64,000 nt of DNA from CAYZTY01 sp964444665 (GTDB lineage Bacteria; Planctomycetota; Phycisphaerae; Sedimentisphaerales; CAYZTY01). The notes beneath the pieces are model-generated. The model had not been told where the DNA came from. It saw only the letters and a list, made by a program, of their open reading frames with translations, and ran no database searches. Numbering within the stretch: the stretch's first letter is position 1; each line of letters opens with the position of its first letter. A program made the position numbers and the translations under genes. Below are positions 8,240 through 16,337 of this stretch, one piece after another. The stretch is from NCBI GenBank assembly GCA_964444665.1, contig CAYUIE010000014.1, positions 1-64,000 of the forward strand, written 5' to 3'.

Positions 8240-8755
8240 ATGGAAGAACGAACTGGTTTGGTAACTATGAAGGGCCAAGGCTTAACACTACTGGGTAATG
8301 AGGTTAAACTGGGCCAGAAAGCACCGGATTTTGAGGTAGTCGCAAACGATTTAACAATGGTTAAATCTTCATCTTTTCAGGGCAAGGTCTGCATAATTTC
8401 TTCGGTGCCGTCCCTTGATACCTCCGTATGTGACAAAATGACACGCAGGTTTAACGAGGAGGCTGCCGCCCTCGGCGAGGATGTGATTGTCCTTACTATT
8501 AGTATGGACCTTCCATTTGCACAAAAACGCTGGTGTGGCGCTGCAAATATAGATAAAGTTCAAACATTTTCCGACCATCGGTCCACATCGTTTGGCACGG
8601 CTTTTGGGGTTTTAATAAAGGAATTACGACTCCTGGCCCGGGCGGTGTTTGTAGTAAATAAGGATGGAACCATAAAATATATGCAATTAGTTAACGAGTT
8701 GACTAATGAACCTGATTACCAGGCGGCTTTGGATGCCACCAGAGAATTAATATGA
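8240..8755 (+). CDS. tpx: Thiol peroxidase (2-Cys, Tpx)
   Basis: This 171-residue atypical 2-Cys peroxiredoxin has peroxidatic C64 in SVPSLDTSVCD and resolving C99 in RWCGAANIDK. Both match the E. coli Tpx arrangement. It reduces hydrogen peroxide and organic peroxides using thioredoxin. The N-terminal MKGQGLTLLGN segment is also typical. It lies between the bacterioferritin-like and superoxide reductase genes. Confidence 0.95.
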   Translation: MEERTGLVTMKGQGLTLLGNEVKLGQKAPDFEVVANDLTMVKSSSFQGKVCIISSVPSLDTSVCDKMTRRFNEEAAALGEDVIVLTISMDLPFAQKRWCGAANIDKVQTFSDHRSTSFGTAFGVLIKELRLLARAVFVVNKDGTIKYMQLVNELTNEPDYQAALDATRELI

Positions 8756-8798
8756 AGTAAGGCAAACTTTATCTCAATAATATAAAAGGAGGAAAATT

Positions 8799-9176
8799 AT
8801 GATTGAAAGGTTACAAATTTATAAATGCAAGGATTGTAACGCCGCCGTTGAGGTCCTTTATGACTGTGAGTGTGAGTTGTCCTGCTGTGGCCAGACGATG
8901 GAAAATCTTGTTGCAAAGACGGCCGACGAGGGTAAGGAAAAACATGTTCCTGTAATTGAAAAAGTTGACGGTGGTATTAAAGTAAAAATTGGAAGCGTCC
9001 CTCATCCAATGGAAGAAAAACACTATATCGAGTGGATTGAGCTGCTTAGCGATGGCAAAGCATACAGACAATTCCTTAAGCCGGGGATGGCACCTGAGAC
9101 AGTGTTTAATGTTGAGGGCGGAACAATCAGCGCAAGAGAACACTGTAACATTCATGGCTTGTGGACAGGCAAGTAA
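8799..9176 (+). CDS. dfx: Desulfoferrodoxin (superoxide reductase)
   Basis: This 125-residue protein has both metal centres of 2Fe superoxide reductase. The desulforedoxin-type N-terminal centre has C10, C13, C29 and C30. The catalytic centre has H49, H69, H75, C116 and H119, with E47 next to the site. It reduces superoxide to peroxide without releasing oxygen, which suits anaerobes; the neighbouring peroxidases would remove the peroxide. A strong AAAGGAGG ribosome-binding site precedes the ATG. Confidence 0.97.
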   Translation: MIERLQIYKCKDCNAAVEVLYDCECELSCCGQTMENLVAKTADEGKEKHVPVIEKVDGGIKVKIGSVPHPMEEKHYIEWIELLSDGKAYRQFLKPGMAPETVFNVEGGTISAREHCNIHGLWTGK

Positions 9177-9281
9177 CAACGATTGGTAAAAAAACAAAGA
9201 AGATTCCGTGAATTTTAATGGCTGATAAGGAACAAGCCAAGCGCGTATAAATGCCACCAGTAGCGATAGAAGGAGAGCAAA

Positions 9282-9914
9282 ATGAGCAAGCTTTTATACA
9301 TTCAGGCCTCGCCAAGAGGCAAACGTTCTCATTGTATCGCCGTTGCTGATGCGTTTATAGAGTCGTATAAACAAAAACATCCGGAAGATGAAATTGTAAC
9401 GTTAAATGTTTTCGAAGCACCCATACCAAATTTTGACGGTCCGGCCGTTCAGGCCAAGTATACGGTTATGCACGGCCAGTCACATTCTAAAGAAGAGTTG
9501 CAGGCGTGGAAGAAGGTTGAGAAAATAATTGAGCAGTTTAAAACCGCTGACAAATACGTCCTTGCTGTGCCGATGTGGAATTTCAGCATCCCTTATCGGC
9601 TTAAGCAATATATAGACATCCTTGTTCAGCCCGGTTATACATTTAGTTTTAGTGCGAATGAAGGTTATAAAGGCCTTGTCACCGGCAAGCCGTTATTAGT
9701 TGTTTATGCCCGCGGCGGTGAGTATTCCGCCGGCAGCCAGGCTGAAACATTTGACTTGCAAAAGAAATATACCGAGCTGATATTCGGATTCATCGGCTTT
9801 AGGGATATTCGCTCAGTAATTGTTGAGCCAACCTTACAAGGCGGCCCGGATCTCGCAGAGACAAAGCAACAGGAGGCTATCAACAAAGCAAGTGAAATAG
9901 CAAATGCTTTTTAA
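9282..9914 (+). CDS. azoR: FMN-dependent NADH-azoreductase
   Basis: This 210-residue flavodoxin-fold enzyme of the AzoR/AcpD family shows the FMN phosphate loop (ASPRGKRSHC, normally S-P-R-x-x-x-S), the signature VPMWNFSIPYRLKQYID and a final ARGGEYS loop. It carries out two-electron reduction of quinones and azo compounds, which avoids semiquinone radicals and fits the oxidative-stress setting. The ribosome-binding site is AGGAGAG. Confidence 0.93.
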   Translation: MSKLLYIQASPRGKRSHCIAVADAFIESYKQKHPEDEIVTLNVFEAPIPNFDGPAVQAKYTVMHGQSHSKEELQAWKKVEKIIEQFKTADKYVLAVPMWNFSIPYRLKQYIDILVQPGYTFSFSANEGYKGLVTGKPLLVVYARGGEYSAGSQAETFDLQKKYTELIFGFIGFRDIRSVIVEPTLQGGPDLAETKQQEAINKASEIANAF

Positions 9915-9958
9915 TGTGATTCAGAGCAAAAATTAGGGTTTAAATACAGAGAGAAACT

Positions 9959-10441
9959 ATGAATATATATGAATACGCAATGCAGATGGAGAAGGACGGG
10001 GAAAATTACTACCGTCAACTGGCCGAGCAGACCACCAACAAAGGCCTAAAAACCATTCTCGAAATGTTAGCGGATGAAGAGGTTATTCACTACAACGTCA
10101 TAGAAAATCTGAAAGCCTCCCAACCAACACTGGCTGAAACCACACTGCTTACCGATGCAAAGAACCTCTTCGCTCAAATGCGGGATTCCAACGAAAACAT
10201 CGATTCCGACCTCGGCCAAATCGAGCTTTATAAAAAGGCCCAGGATATTGAGAAGAAAAGCCAGGATTTCTACCAGAAAAAGGCTGACGAAGTCAAAAAA
10301 GAATACCAGAAAGGAATCCTTCTGAGATTGGCAAACGAAGAGAAGAAACACTATTTTTTACTGGAAAATATCATTGAATTTGTTTCGAGACCGGAGCAAT
10401 GGCTCGAAGACGCTGAGTTCAACCATTTAGAAGAGTATTAA
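9959..10441 (+). CDS. Rubrerythrin-like di-iron protein
   Basis: This 160-residue ferritin-like protein has two helical pairs carrying EKDGENYYRQLAE, ADEEVIHYNVIE, IEKKSQDFYQKKA and ANEEKKHYFLLE. That gives the E, ExxH, E, ExxH ligand pattern of the rubrerythrin family. The C-terminal rubredoxin domain of classical rubrerythrin is missing. It may act as a peroxidase or iron-binding protein that takes electrons from a separate donor. It lies 44 bp after azoR and 28 bp before the Ni superoxide dismutase gene. Confidence 0.85.
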   Translation: MNIYEYAMQMEKDGENYYRQLAEQTTNKGLKTILEMLADEEVIHYNVIENLKASQPTLAETTLLTDAKNLFAQMRDSNENIDSDLGQIELYKKAQDIEKKSQDFYQKKADEVKKEYQKGILLRLANEEKKHYFLLENIIEFVSRPEQWLEDAEFNHLEEY

Positions 10442-10469
10442 AAATGGACTTGCGGGAAGGGAATAAAAG

Positions 10470-10955
10470 ATGAGAAATGCATTCAGAAAAAAATGTGTGA
10501 TATCAGGGATTATGGTTCTATTTGCAACTTTTGCATCGATCGTTTACTCACACTGCCAAATACCGTGTGGAATTTACAACGACCCGGCCAGGTTAGATTC
10601 GATTGCAGAGCATATTACTACAATTGAAAAATCGATGCAGCAGATAACAGAGCTGTCCAAGAAGGACAAACTAAATATGAATCAAATAGTCCGCTGGATT
10701 CAAAACAAAGAAAAACATGCCGACGAGTTGAGTGATATAGTTACATATTACTTTCTGGCGCAGCGTATAAAACCTGTCGACAAATCCCAGGGCAAGACTT
10801 ACCAAGAGTACATCAAGAAGCTGACTTTGCTCCACGAAATTCTTGTTTACAGTATGAAGGCCAAGCAGACGAGTGACCTTTCGAACGTTGAAAAACTGAG
10901 AACCCTATCGGCCGAATTTAAAGATATTTATATCGAACACGGCCATAAACATTAA
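10470..10955 (+). CDS. sodN: Exported nickel superoxide dismutase
   Basis: This 161-residue precursor has a signal peptide at residues 1-27 (basic start, then a hydrophobic stretch ending IVYS). The mature chain would begin HCQIPCGIY, which is exactly the Ni-hook H-C-x-x-P-C-x-x-Y; His1, Cys2 and Cys6 bind nickel. The rest is the four-helix Ni-SOD fold (RLDSIAEHITTIEKSMQQI). Ni-SOD must have His as its N-terminal residue. Here signal peptidase cleavage could expose it without the SodX protease used in Streptomyces. The product probably acts outside the inner membrane, complementing the cytoplasmic superoxide reductase. Confidence 0.93.
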   Translation: MRNAFRKKCVISGIMVLFATFASIVYSHCQIPCGIYNDPARLDSIAEHITTIEKSMQQITELSKKDKLNMNQIVRWIQNKEKHADELSDIVTYYFLAQRIKPVDKSQGKTYQEYIKKLTLLHEILVYSMKAKQTSDLSNVEKLRTLSAEFKDIYIEHGHKH

Positions 10956-10983
10956 TCGCTTATTTGGATAGCCGGGCAATCTT

Positions 10984-12714
10984 ATGAACAAAAAGACGGC
11001 ATTAAGCAACAAAGACGGCATCTCTATCGTATTATGCGGCCAAGCGGGCCAGGGCATACAGACCGTTGAGTTTCTTCTAACGAGAATCTTCAAACTTGCC
11101 GGCTTCAACGTTTTTGCGACAAAGGAATATATGTCGCGTATTCGCGGTGGAATGAACTCTACCCAGATAAGAGTATCTTCGCAACCTGTCCGTGCCTGTT
11201 CAAGCCGGATAGATATTCTTATTCCTCTTAATAAAGGAGCTTTCAAACACGTCAAAGAAAGAATCTCGCCCCATACAACTATTCTGGCGGAAAAAGAAAC
11301 TATAGGCGAAGATTTTGGCCGGGCCGGTTATAAGTTTGTCAATGTACCATTCACTAAAACAGCTACTGAAATTGGCAACAAAATTTATTCAAACGTAGTT
11401 GCTGTTGGGACAATCGCCGGTTTGTTTGGAATCGAGCCACAAACAATAAACGAGTACACTAAAGAATTTTTCTCTGCTAAATCCAAGGATATCATTCAAA
11501 AAAATATCGAGGCTGTGGAAAAAGGTTACAATCTTGGCACTAATTTAATCAATTCCTTCGAAAAGCAAATCGATATTCGCAGTAATGCTGATGTTAAAAA
11601 CCAAATTCTTGTAAGCGGCACTGAAGCGGTCGCTCTCGGTGCAATAGCCGGGGGTTGTAATTTCATTTCAGCTTATCCTATGTCTCCTTCAACCGGAGTA
11701 CTAACATTTCTCGCCAAGCAGGCAAAAGACTTCGGCATAATAGCCGAGCAGGCCGAGGACGAGATAGCTGCAATAAATATGGCTATTGGGGCATGGTATG
11801 CCGGTGCAAGAGCAATGGTTACCACGTCAGGCGGAGGTTTTGCCCTTATGACAGAGGGCCTTAGCCTGGCAGGTATGTTGGAAAGCCCAATAGTAATTCA
11901 CCTTGCTCAGAGACCCGGCCCGGCAACAGGGCTTCCCACCAGAACCGAGCAAGCCGACCTTGAACTTGCCCTTTACGCCGGGCATGGTGAGTTTCCACGC
12001 ATTATTTTTGCCCCCGGCACGCTTGAGGATGCCTTCTATTTAACACAGAAGGCCTTTAACCTTGCCGATAAATACCAGATCCCCGTGTTTATTCTCACCG
12101 ACCAGTATCTCGTCGATTCCTATTACAACAGCCCTGCTTTTAAGCTTTCAGGTTTAACAGTTGAAAAACATATTATTAAAACTTCCAAAGATTATGAAAG
12201 ATACGCCCTGACTGGTAGCGGTTTATCACCCCGTGGAATACCTGGATTCGGGCAGGGGTTGGTGGCGGTCGATAGTGACGAACATGACCAGGCCGGGCAC
12301 ATTACCGAAGACCTTGATTTACGAACACAAATGGTCGACAAAAGACTCAGGAAGCTCGAACTTCTGAAGGATGAAATAATACCACCCGAACTGATCGGGC
12401 CTGAGGATTATCATAACCTGGTCGTGTGCTGGGGCTCAACATGCAATATTGTAGATGAGGCTGTCAAAAATCTCGACAGAGACGACACAGCGTTTTTACA
12501 CTTCAAGCAAATATACCCCCTGCCAAACGAGACATCAGACTACATTCAAAAAGCCCGAAACATCATAATGGTGGAAAACAACGCCACCTCTCAATTCGTA
12601 AAATTAATAAGAGGCCTTACAGGGATTCATATTAAGAATAAGGTGCTCAAATATAACGGCCTGAGTTTTTACGTCGAAGAATTAACGGACAAATTAAATG
12701 CTTTGTTGATTTAG
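10984..12714 (+). CDS. korA: 2-oxoacid:ferredoxin oxidoreductase, fused gamma-alpha subunit
   Basis: This 576-residue subunit has an N-terminal gamma domain (about 12-190; GQAGQGIQTVEFLL and RIRGGMNSTQIR) fused to an alpha pyrimidine-binding domain (about 205-575; YPMSPSTG, EDEIAAINMAIGAWYAGARA, TSGGGFALMTEG). With the beta subunit encoded 10 bp downstream it oxidatively decarboxylates a 2-oxoacid (2-oxoglutarate or a branched-chain acid) to acyl-CoA and reduces ferredoxin. The fused gamma-alpha layout is typical of KorA. The exact substrate cannot be read from sequence. These enzymes are usually oxygen-sensitive, so their place among defence genes is notable. Confidence 0.92.
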   Translation: MNKKTALSNKDGISIVLCGQAGQGIQTVEFLLTRIFKLAGFNVFATKEYMSRIRGGMNSTQIRVSSQPVRACSSRIDILIPLNKGAFKHVKERISPHTTILAEKETIGEDFGRAGYKFVNVPFTKTATEIGNKIYSNVVAVGTIAGLFGIEPQTINEYTKEFFSAKSKDIIQKNIEAVEKGYNLGTNLINSFEKQIDIRSNADVKNQILVSGTEAVALGAIAGGCNFISAYPMSPSTGVLTFLAKQAKDFGIIAEQAEDEIAAINMAIGAWYAGARAMVTTSGGGFALMTEGLSLAGMLESPIVIHLAQRPGPATGLPTRTEQADLELALYAGHGEFPRIIFAPGTLEDAFYLTQKAFNLADKYQIPVFILTDQYLVDSYYNSPAFKLSGLTVEKHIIKTSKDYERYALTGSGLSPRGIPGFGQGLVAVDSDEHDQAGHITEDLDLRTQMVDKRLRKLELLKDEIIPPELIGPEDYHNLVVCWGSTCNIVDEAVKNLDRDDTAFLHFKQIYPLPNETSDYIQKARNIIMVENNATSQFVKLIRGLTGIHIKNKVLKYNGLSFYVEELTDKLNALLI

Positions 12715-12724
12715 GGATGAAGTT

Positions 12725-13591
12725 ATGGATGACCAAGCTTTTGACATAACCGATATTGACATCGCCTGGTGCCCCGGTTGCGGCAATTTCCCCATTTTAA
12801 AAATACTAAAAGAAGCCCTTGCCGATTTGGAAATTGACCCGGTGAATCTTGTCCTCGTTTCGGGCATAGGCCAGGCGGCAAAAATCCCTCATTATCTTAA
12901 GACTAACGTATTCAACGGCCTGCATGGCCGGGCCCTGCCGGCCGCTACGGCAATTAAAGCAGCCAACTCCACCCTAACCATAATAGCTGAAAGCGGCGAC
13001 GGCGATATGTACGGCGAGGGAGGCAACCACTTTTTACATACGACACGCAGAAATCCGGACATAACCAATATCGTTCACAACAATATGGTTTACGGCCTGA
13101 CAAAGGGACAAGCCTCACCTACAAGCCAAAAAGGATTCAAGACCCCCGTCCAGGTCAACGGCGTCTTTCTTGAGCCTTTCAATCCTATAGCTGTAGCAAT
13201 CGCCCTGGATGCCTCTTTTGTTGCAAGGGCCTTCTCGGGTCATAGCGAGCAAACGAAAGAAATCCTGAAAAAGGCGATTTCACACAAAGGCTATGCGCTT
13301 GTGGATATCTTCCAGCCCTGTGTCTCATTCAATAAGCTAAACACTTACCAATGGTTTAATGAGAATACTTATTATCTTGAACAACACGACCCTTATGACA
13401 GAAATTCAGCTTTCAAGAAGGCCCTGGAAAGTGAAAAACTGCCGTTAGGAATTTTCTATATGAATCCAAAAAAGGAAAGTTTCGAAAACAACACCGGCAT
13501 ATATCAACATGACCAAAGTCCATTATATAAGCGCCATACCAGCTATGAAAAACTCTCTGAGTTAATTGATAAATTCAAGATAGCTGTGTGA
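12725..13591 (+). CDS. korB: 2-oxoacid:ferredoxin oxidoreductase beta subunit
   Basis: This 288-residue thiamine-diphosphate-binding subunit has the CPGCGNF Cys motif and the ThDP/Mg motif GDGDMYGEGGNHFLH ... HNNMVYGLTKGQASPTS. CPGCG together with a downstream Cys (FQPCVSF) fits the [4Fe-4S] cluster of KorB-type beta subunits. Separate delta ferredoxin-type subunits are absent, consistent with the two-subunit enzyme. Spacing of 10 bp to korA indicates an operon. Confidence 0.93.
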   Translation: MDDQAFDITDIDIAWCPGCGNFPILKILKEALADLEIDPVNLVLVSGIGQAAKIPHYLKTNVFNGLHGRALPAATAIKAANSTLTIIAESGDGDMYGEGGNHFLHTTRRNPDITNIVHNNMVYGLTKGQASPTSQKGFKTPVQVNGVFLEPFNPIAVAIALDASFVARAFSGHSEQTKEILKKAISHKGYALVDIFQPCVSFNKLNTYQWFNENTYYLEQHDPYDRNSAFKKALESEKLPLGIFYMNPKKESFENNTGIYQHDQSPLYKRHTSYEKLSELIDKFKIAV

Positions 13592-13649
13592 TATTGAAAG
13601 AAAACTAAAAGGTAACAAAGCCAAAACCCCTAATTTAAGGAGAAAAAAA

Positions 13650-14258
13650 ATGAACGGCAAAACACTAATAGTACTAACGATTATGGCAATTTCCGCCGTG
13701 ATACTCTATGGCTACGAAAGCGAAAAGCCGGAAGCTACGCCCGAAAGCAGCAGTATTGCACCGGCCTTCACACTGAAAAACTACGACGGCACAACAGTAA
13801 GTCTTTCAGATTACAAAGGCAAAATCGTCGTGTTGGAGTGGTTCAATTACGAATGCCCCTTTGTCAAATACCATTACGAAAAGGCCAAAACGATGACAAC
13901 GCTGGCCGAAAAATACAAAGATAAAAACGTAATTTGGCTGGCAATTAACAGCACCGCACATTTGACAACCGAGAAAAACAAGGAATATGCCCAAAAGCAC
14001 AACATCAACACTCCAATACTTGATGATAGAACAAGCAAAACAGGTCGAGCCTATGGAGCCAAAACCACGCCGCATATGTTTGTCATCGACACCGAGGGTA
14101 AAATCGCATACGCAGGAGCAATTGACAACTCTCCATTAGGCAGAAAAGAAACCGTGGTCAACTATGTAGACAAGGCTCTGTCTGAACTGACCGCCGGAGT
14201 AGCTGTAAGTGTATCTAATACAGAGCCTTACGGCTGCTCTGTAAAGTATGCCGACTGA
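13650..14258 (+). CDS. Membrane-anchored or exported redoxin with a single-Cys site
   Basis: This 202-residue thioredoxin-fold protein carries an N-terminal hydrophobic segment (about 5-21) that would export or anchor it. It is a paralogue of the redoxin at 7150-7728: both share the layout and a C-terminal Gly-Cys motif (GCSVKY here, GCNIKW there). The active-site stretch is NYECPFVKY, so the first Cys of CxxC is lost and only the second remains. The pair may work as a 1-Cys peroxidase, or with the C-terminal Cys as partner. It lies downstream of korAB. Confidence 0.85.
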   Translation: MNGKTLIVLTIMAISAVILYGYESEKPEATPESSSIAPAFTLKNYDGTTVSLSDYKGKIVVLEWFNYECPFVKYHYEKAKTMTTLAEKYKDKNVIWLAINSTAHLTTEKNKEYAQKHNINTPILDDRTSKTGRAYGAKTTPHMFVIDTEGKIAYAGAIDNSPLGRKETVVNYVDKALSELTAGVAVSVSNTEPYGCSVKYAD

Positions 14259-14320
14259 GTAACGATGGCCAAAAGGTCTAAACTCAGACCCTAAAAAAAT
14301 ACTTTCGTAAGAGAGCCGAT

Positions 14321-14803
14321 ATGATAAAACCGAAGCAATTTGTTAAACTCATAATTGCTTTGGTAGTATGTTGGGGCGCCGGCGCTCTCGGCGCCCTTTT
14401 TACAACACGAGCTTCTCTTACGAATTGGTACGCTCAGCTTAATAAGCCTTTCTTTACACCTCCAGACTATATCTTTGGGCCTGTCTGGACAATCCTTTAT
14501 CTGTGTATGGCAATATCGGCTTTCCTTGTGTGGAACAAAGGCCTTGATAAACCCGATATCAGGAAGGCGTTGATATACTTTGTTATACAGTTGGCACTAA
14601 ATGCTTTGTGGACGCCTTTGTTTTTCGGTCTTCATATGATTTGCCTGGCATTTCTCGAAATTATCCTGCTTTTATTGGCTATTTTTATAACTTTAACAGC
14701 TTTTAACCGCATCTCAGGATATGCAACTTTTCTGCTGGTTCCTTATTTTATGTGGGTTTGCTTTGCTGCAATACTCAATGCTGTAATATGCTATATGAAC
14801 TGA
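14321..14803 (+). CDS. tspO: TspO/MBR family membrane protein
   Basis: This 160-residue protein has five predicted transmembrane helices and the TspO hallmarks: WYAQLNKPFFTPPDYIFGPV followed by WTILYLCMAISAFLVW, and an Asn/Trp-rich fourth helix (LALNALWTPLFFG). Bacterial TspO binds tetrapyrroles and is linked to oxygen and stress responses. It lies between the redoxin and lactate dehydrogenase genes. Confidence 0.93.
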   Translation: MIKPKQFVKLIIALVVCWGAGALGALFTTRASLTNWYAQLNKPFFTPPDYIFGPVWTILYLCMAISAFLVWNKGLDKPDIRKALIYFVIQLALNALWTPLFFGLHMICLAFLEIILLLLAIFITLTAFNRISGYATFLLVPYFMWVCFAAILNAVICYMN

Positions 14804-14850
14804 TAATCACAACTATAATTTATTCGTATAGCCCAATTGGAGTAAAAAAA

Positions 14851-15795
14851 ATGAAAGTCAAAAATAGAAAAGTGGTTGTGATAGGGGCAGGTGCTGTAGG
14901 TACAACATATATCTATGCCTTATTGAACAGCGGCCTTGCATCAGAAATAGCTTTGGTTGACATTGACCGGTCCCGCGTAGAAGGTGAAGTTATGGACCTT
15001 TCACACGGCCTGCCGTTCATCCCCCCGATAAATATCCACGCCGGAAGTTATTCCGACTGCGCAGATGCCAACCTGGTCGTCGTTACAGCAGGTGCTAAAC
15101 AAGCTCCAAACCAATTTCGAATCGAGCTTGTCAAAAAAAACGCTCAAATCATAAAATCTATATGTAATCAGCTAAAAAACCAAAATTGCAAGGCAATACT
15201 CTTGATGGTTACGAATCCCGTCGATGTTCTGACGCAATTAGCCATTCAGGAGCTTAAATGGTCGAGAAAACGGATAATCGGCTCCGGAACCGTGCTCGAT
15301 AGCGCCCGTTTCAAATATATGCTGAGCCGGCACTGCAACGTGGATGCAAGAAATGTTCATGCTTATATTCTCGGCGAACATGGGGACAGCGAAGTTCCCG
15401 CCTGGAGTATGACTCATATTGCAGGAGTACCAATTATAAAATATTGCCTGAAATGCAATATCTGTGATTACAAAATATGTCATAAAAATATCGCTGATAA
15501 CGTTCGCGAATCAGCTTATCACATCATTGACTATAAAGGTTCCACCTATTATGGCATAGGATTGTCTCTGGTACGTATAAGTGAAGCAATTCTAAGAAAT
15601 GAAAACAGCATATTGACGGTCTCTACCTTATTAAAAGGTGAATATGGCCTAAAAGATGTTTGCCTAAGCGTTCCCTGCATTATCGGGGAAAACGGCGTTC
15701 AGAAAATTATCGAAGCGCCGCTTAACGAGGGAGAAACAGCCGGGCTTAAAAAATCCGCTGACACTTTATTGAAGGTTTTTCGGAATATTTCATAA
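14851..15795 (+). CDS. ldh: L-lactate dehydrogenase
   Basis: This 314-residue NAD-dependent dehydrogenase has the Rossmann motif GAGAVGTTY at about 12-20, the active-site His in LGEHGDSEVPAWS and the substrate loop GAKQAPNQFRIELV. Gln after the Lys in that loop corresponds to Gln102, which marks lactate rather than malate specificity; the catalytic Arg is kept. It converts pyruvate and NADH to lactate, a fermentative step. The start at 14851 follows TTGGAGTAAAAAAA; a longer frame reaching into tspO is not supported. Confidence 0.9.
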   Translation: MKVKNRKVVVIGAGAVGTTYIYALLNSGLASEIALVDIDRSRVEGEVMDLSHGLPFIPPINIHAGSYSDCADANLVVVTAGAKQAPNQFRIELVKKNAQIIKSICNQLKNQNCKAILLMVTNPVDVLTQLAIQELKWSRKRIIGSGTVLDSARFKYMLSRHCNVDARNVHAYILGEHGDSEVPAWSMTHIAGVPIIKYCLKCNICDYKICHKNIADNVRESAYHIIDYKGSTYYGIGLSLVRISEAILRNENSILTVSTLLKGEYGLKDVCLSVPCIIGENGVQKIIEAPLNEGETAGLKKSADTLLKVFRNIS

Positions 15796-15919
15796 CGAGC
15801 AATAATTGGTAACAGAACAGCTATAAATTAGAAATTTACACTCATATGCGCGGCAAGCGCTCACATAAATCTATCTGCAAAATCCTGCTTACGCCATCAA
15901 CCATAAAAAGAATAAGTAA

Positions 15920-16297
15920 CTATGCAACTTTTGCAAACACGTCTCGAACGGCCTCCTTCAGCTCCTCCATATCGAACGACTTGATATGATAATAGAAGAT
16001 ATCCTGCTGCCGTACCTTTCCTTCCAAATCCAGCGTATTCTCGGCTGTGGTCATAATTATCTGAATTTGCGGGTCAATTGCCTTTATAATTGAGACTGCG
16101 TCATAACCCCTTATGCAAGGCAAATCAACATCCATTATAATGCAATAAAACTTTATATCCTTAATTGTTTCCGCCGCCCCCCTGACATCTGCGGTTATTT
16201 CCACACCATAACCTTCCTCGGTAAAGATGGATAACATCTCTCGAGTTGATGTATTATCCGGGTCTACTATCAGAATTCTTCTCTTTGCAGGCTTCAT
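15920..16297 (-). CDS. Stand-alone receiver-domain protein
   Basis: This 125-residue response-regulator receiver has the acidic pair D12/D14 (LIVDPDN), phospho-acceptor D56 (IIMDVDLP), a Thr (IIMTTAEN) and a Lys (YHIKSFD). No output domain follows. It lies 40 bp downstream of the receiver-FolD gene on the same strand and is probably co-transcribed. It may act as an intermediate or phosphate sink for the kinase at 19240-21162; this is inference. Confidence 0.85.
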   Translation of the reverse strand: MKPAKRRILIVDPDNTSTREMLSIFTEEGYGVEITADVRGAAETIKDIKFYCIIMDVDLPCIRGYDAVSIIKAIDPQIQIIMTTAENTLDLEGKVRQQDIFYYHIKSFDMEELKEAVRDVFAKVA

Positions 16298-16337
16298 TTA
16301 AAAACCACCGCATATTGTTTTATGCTCTGACGTTACA

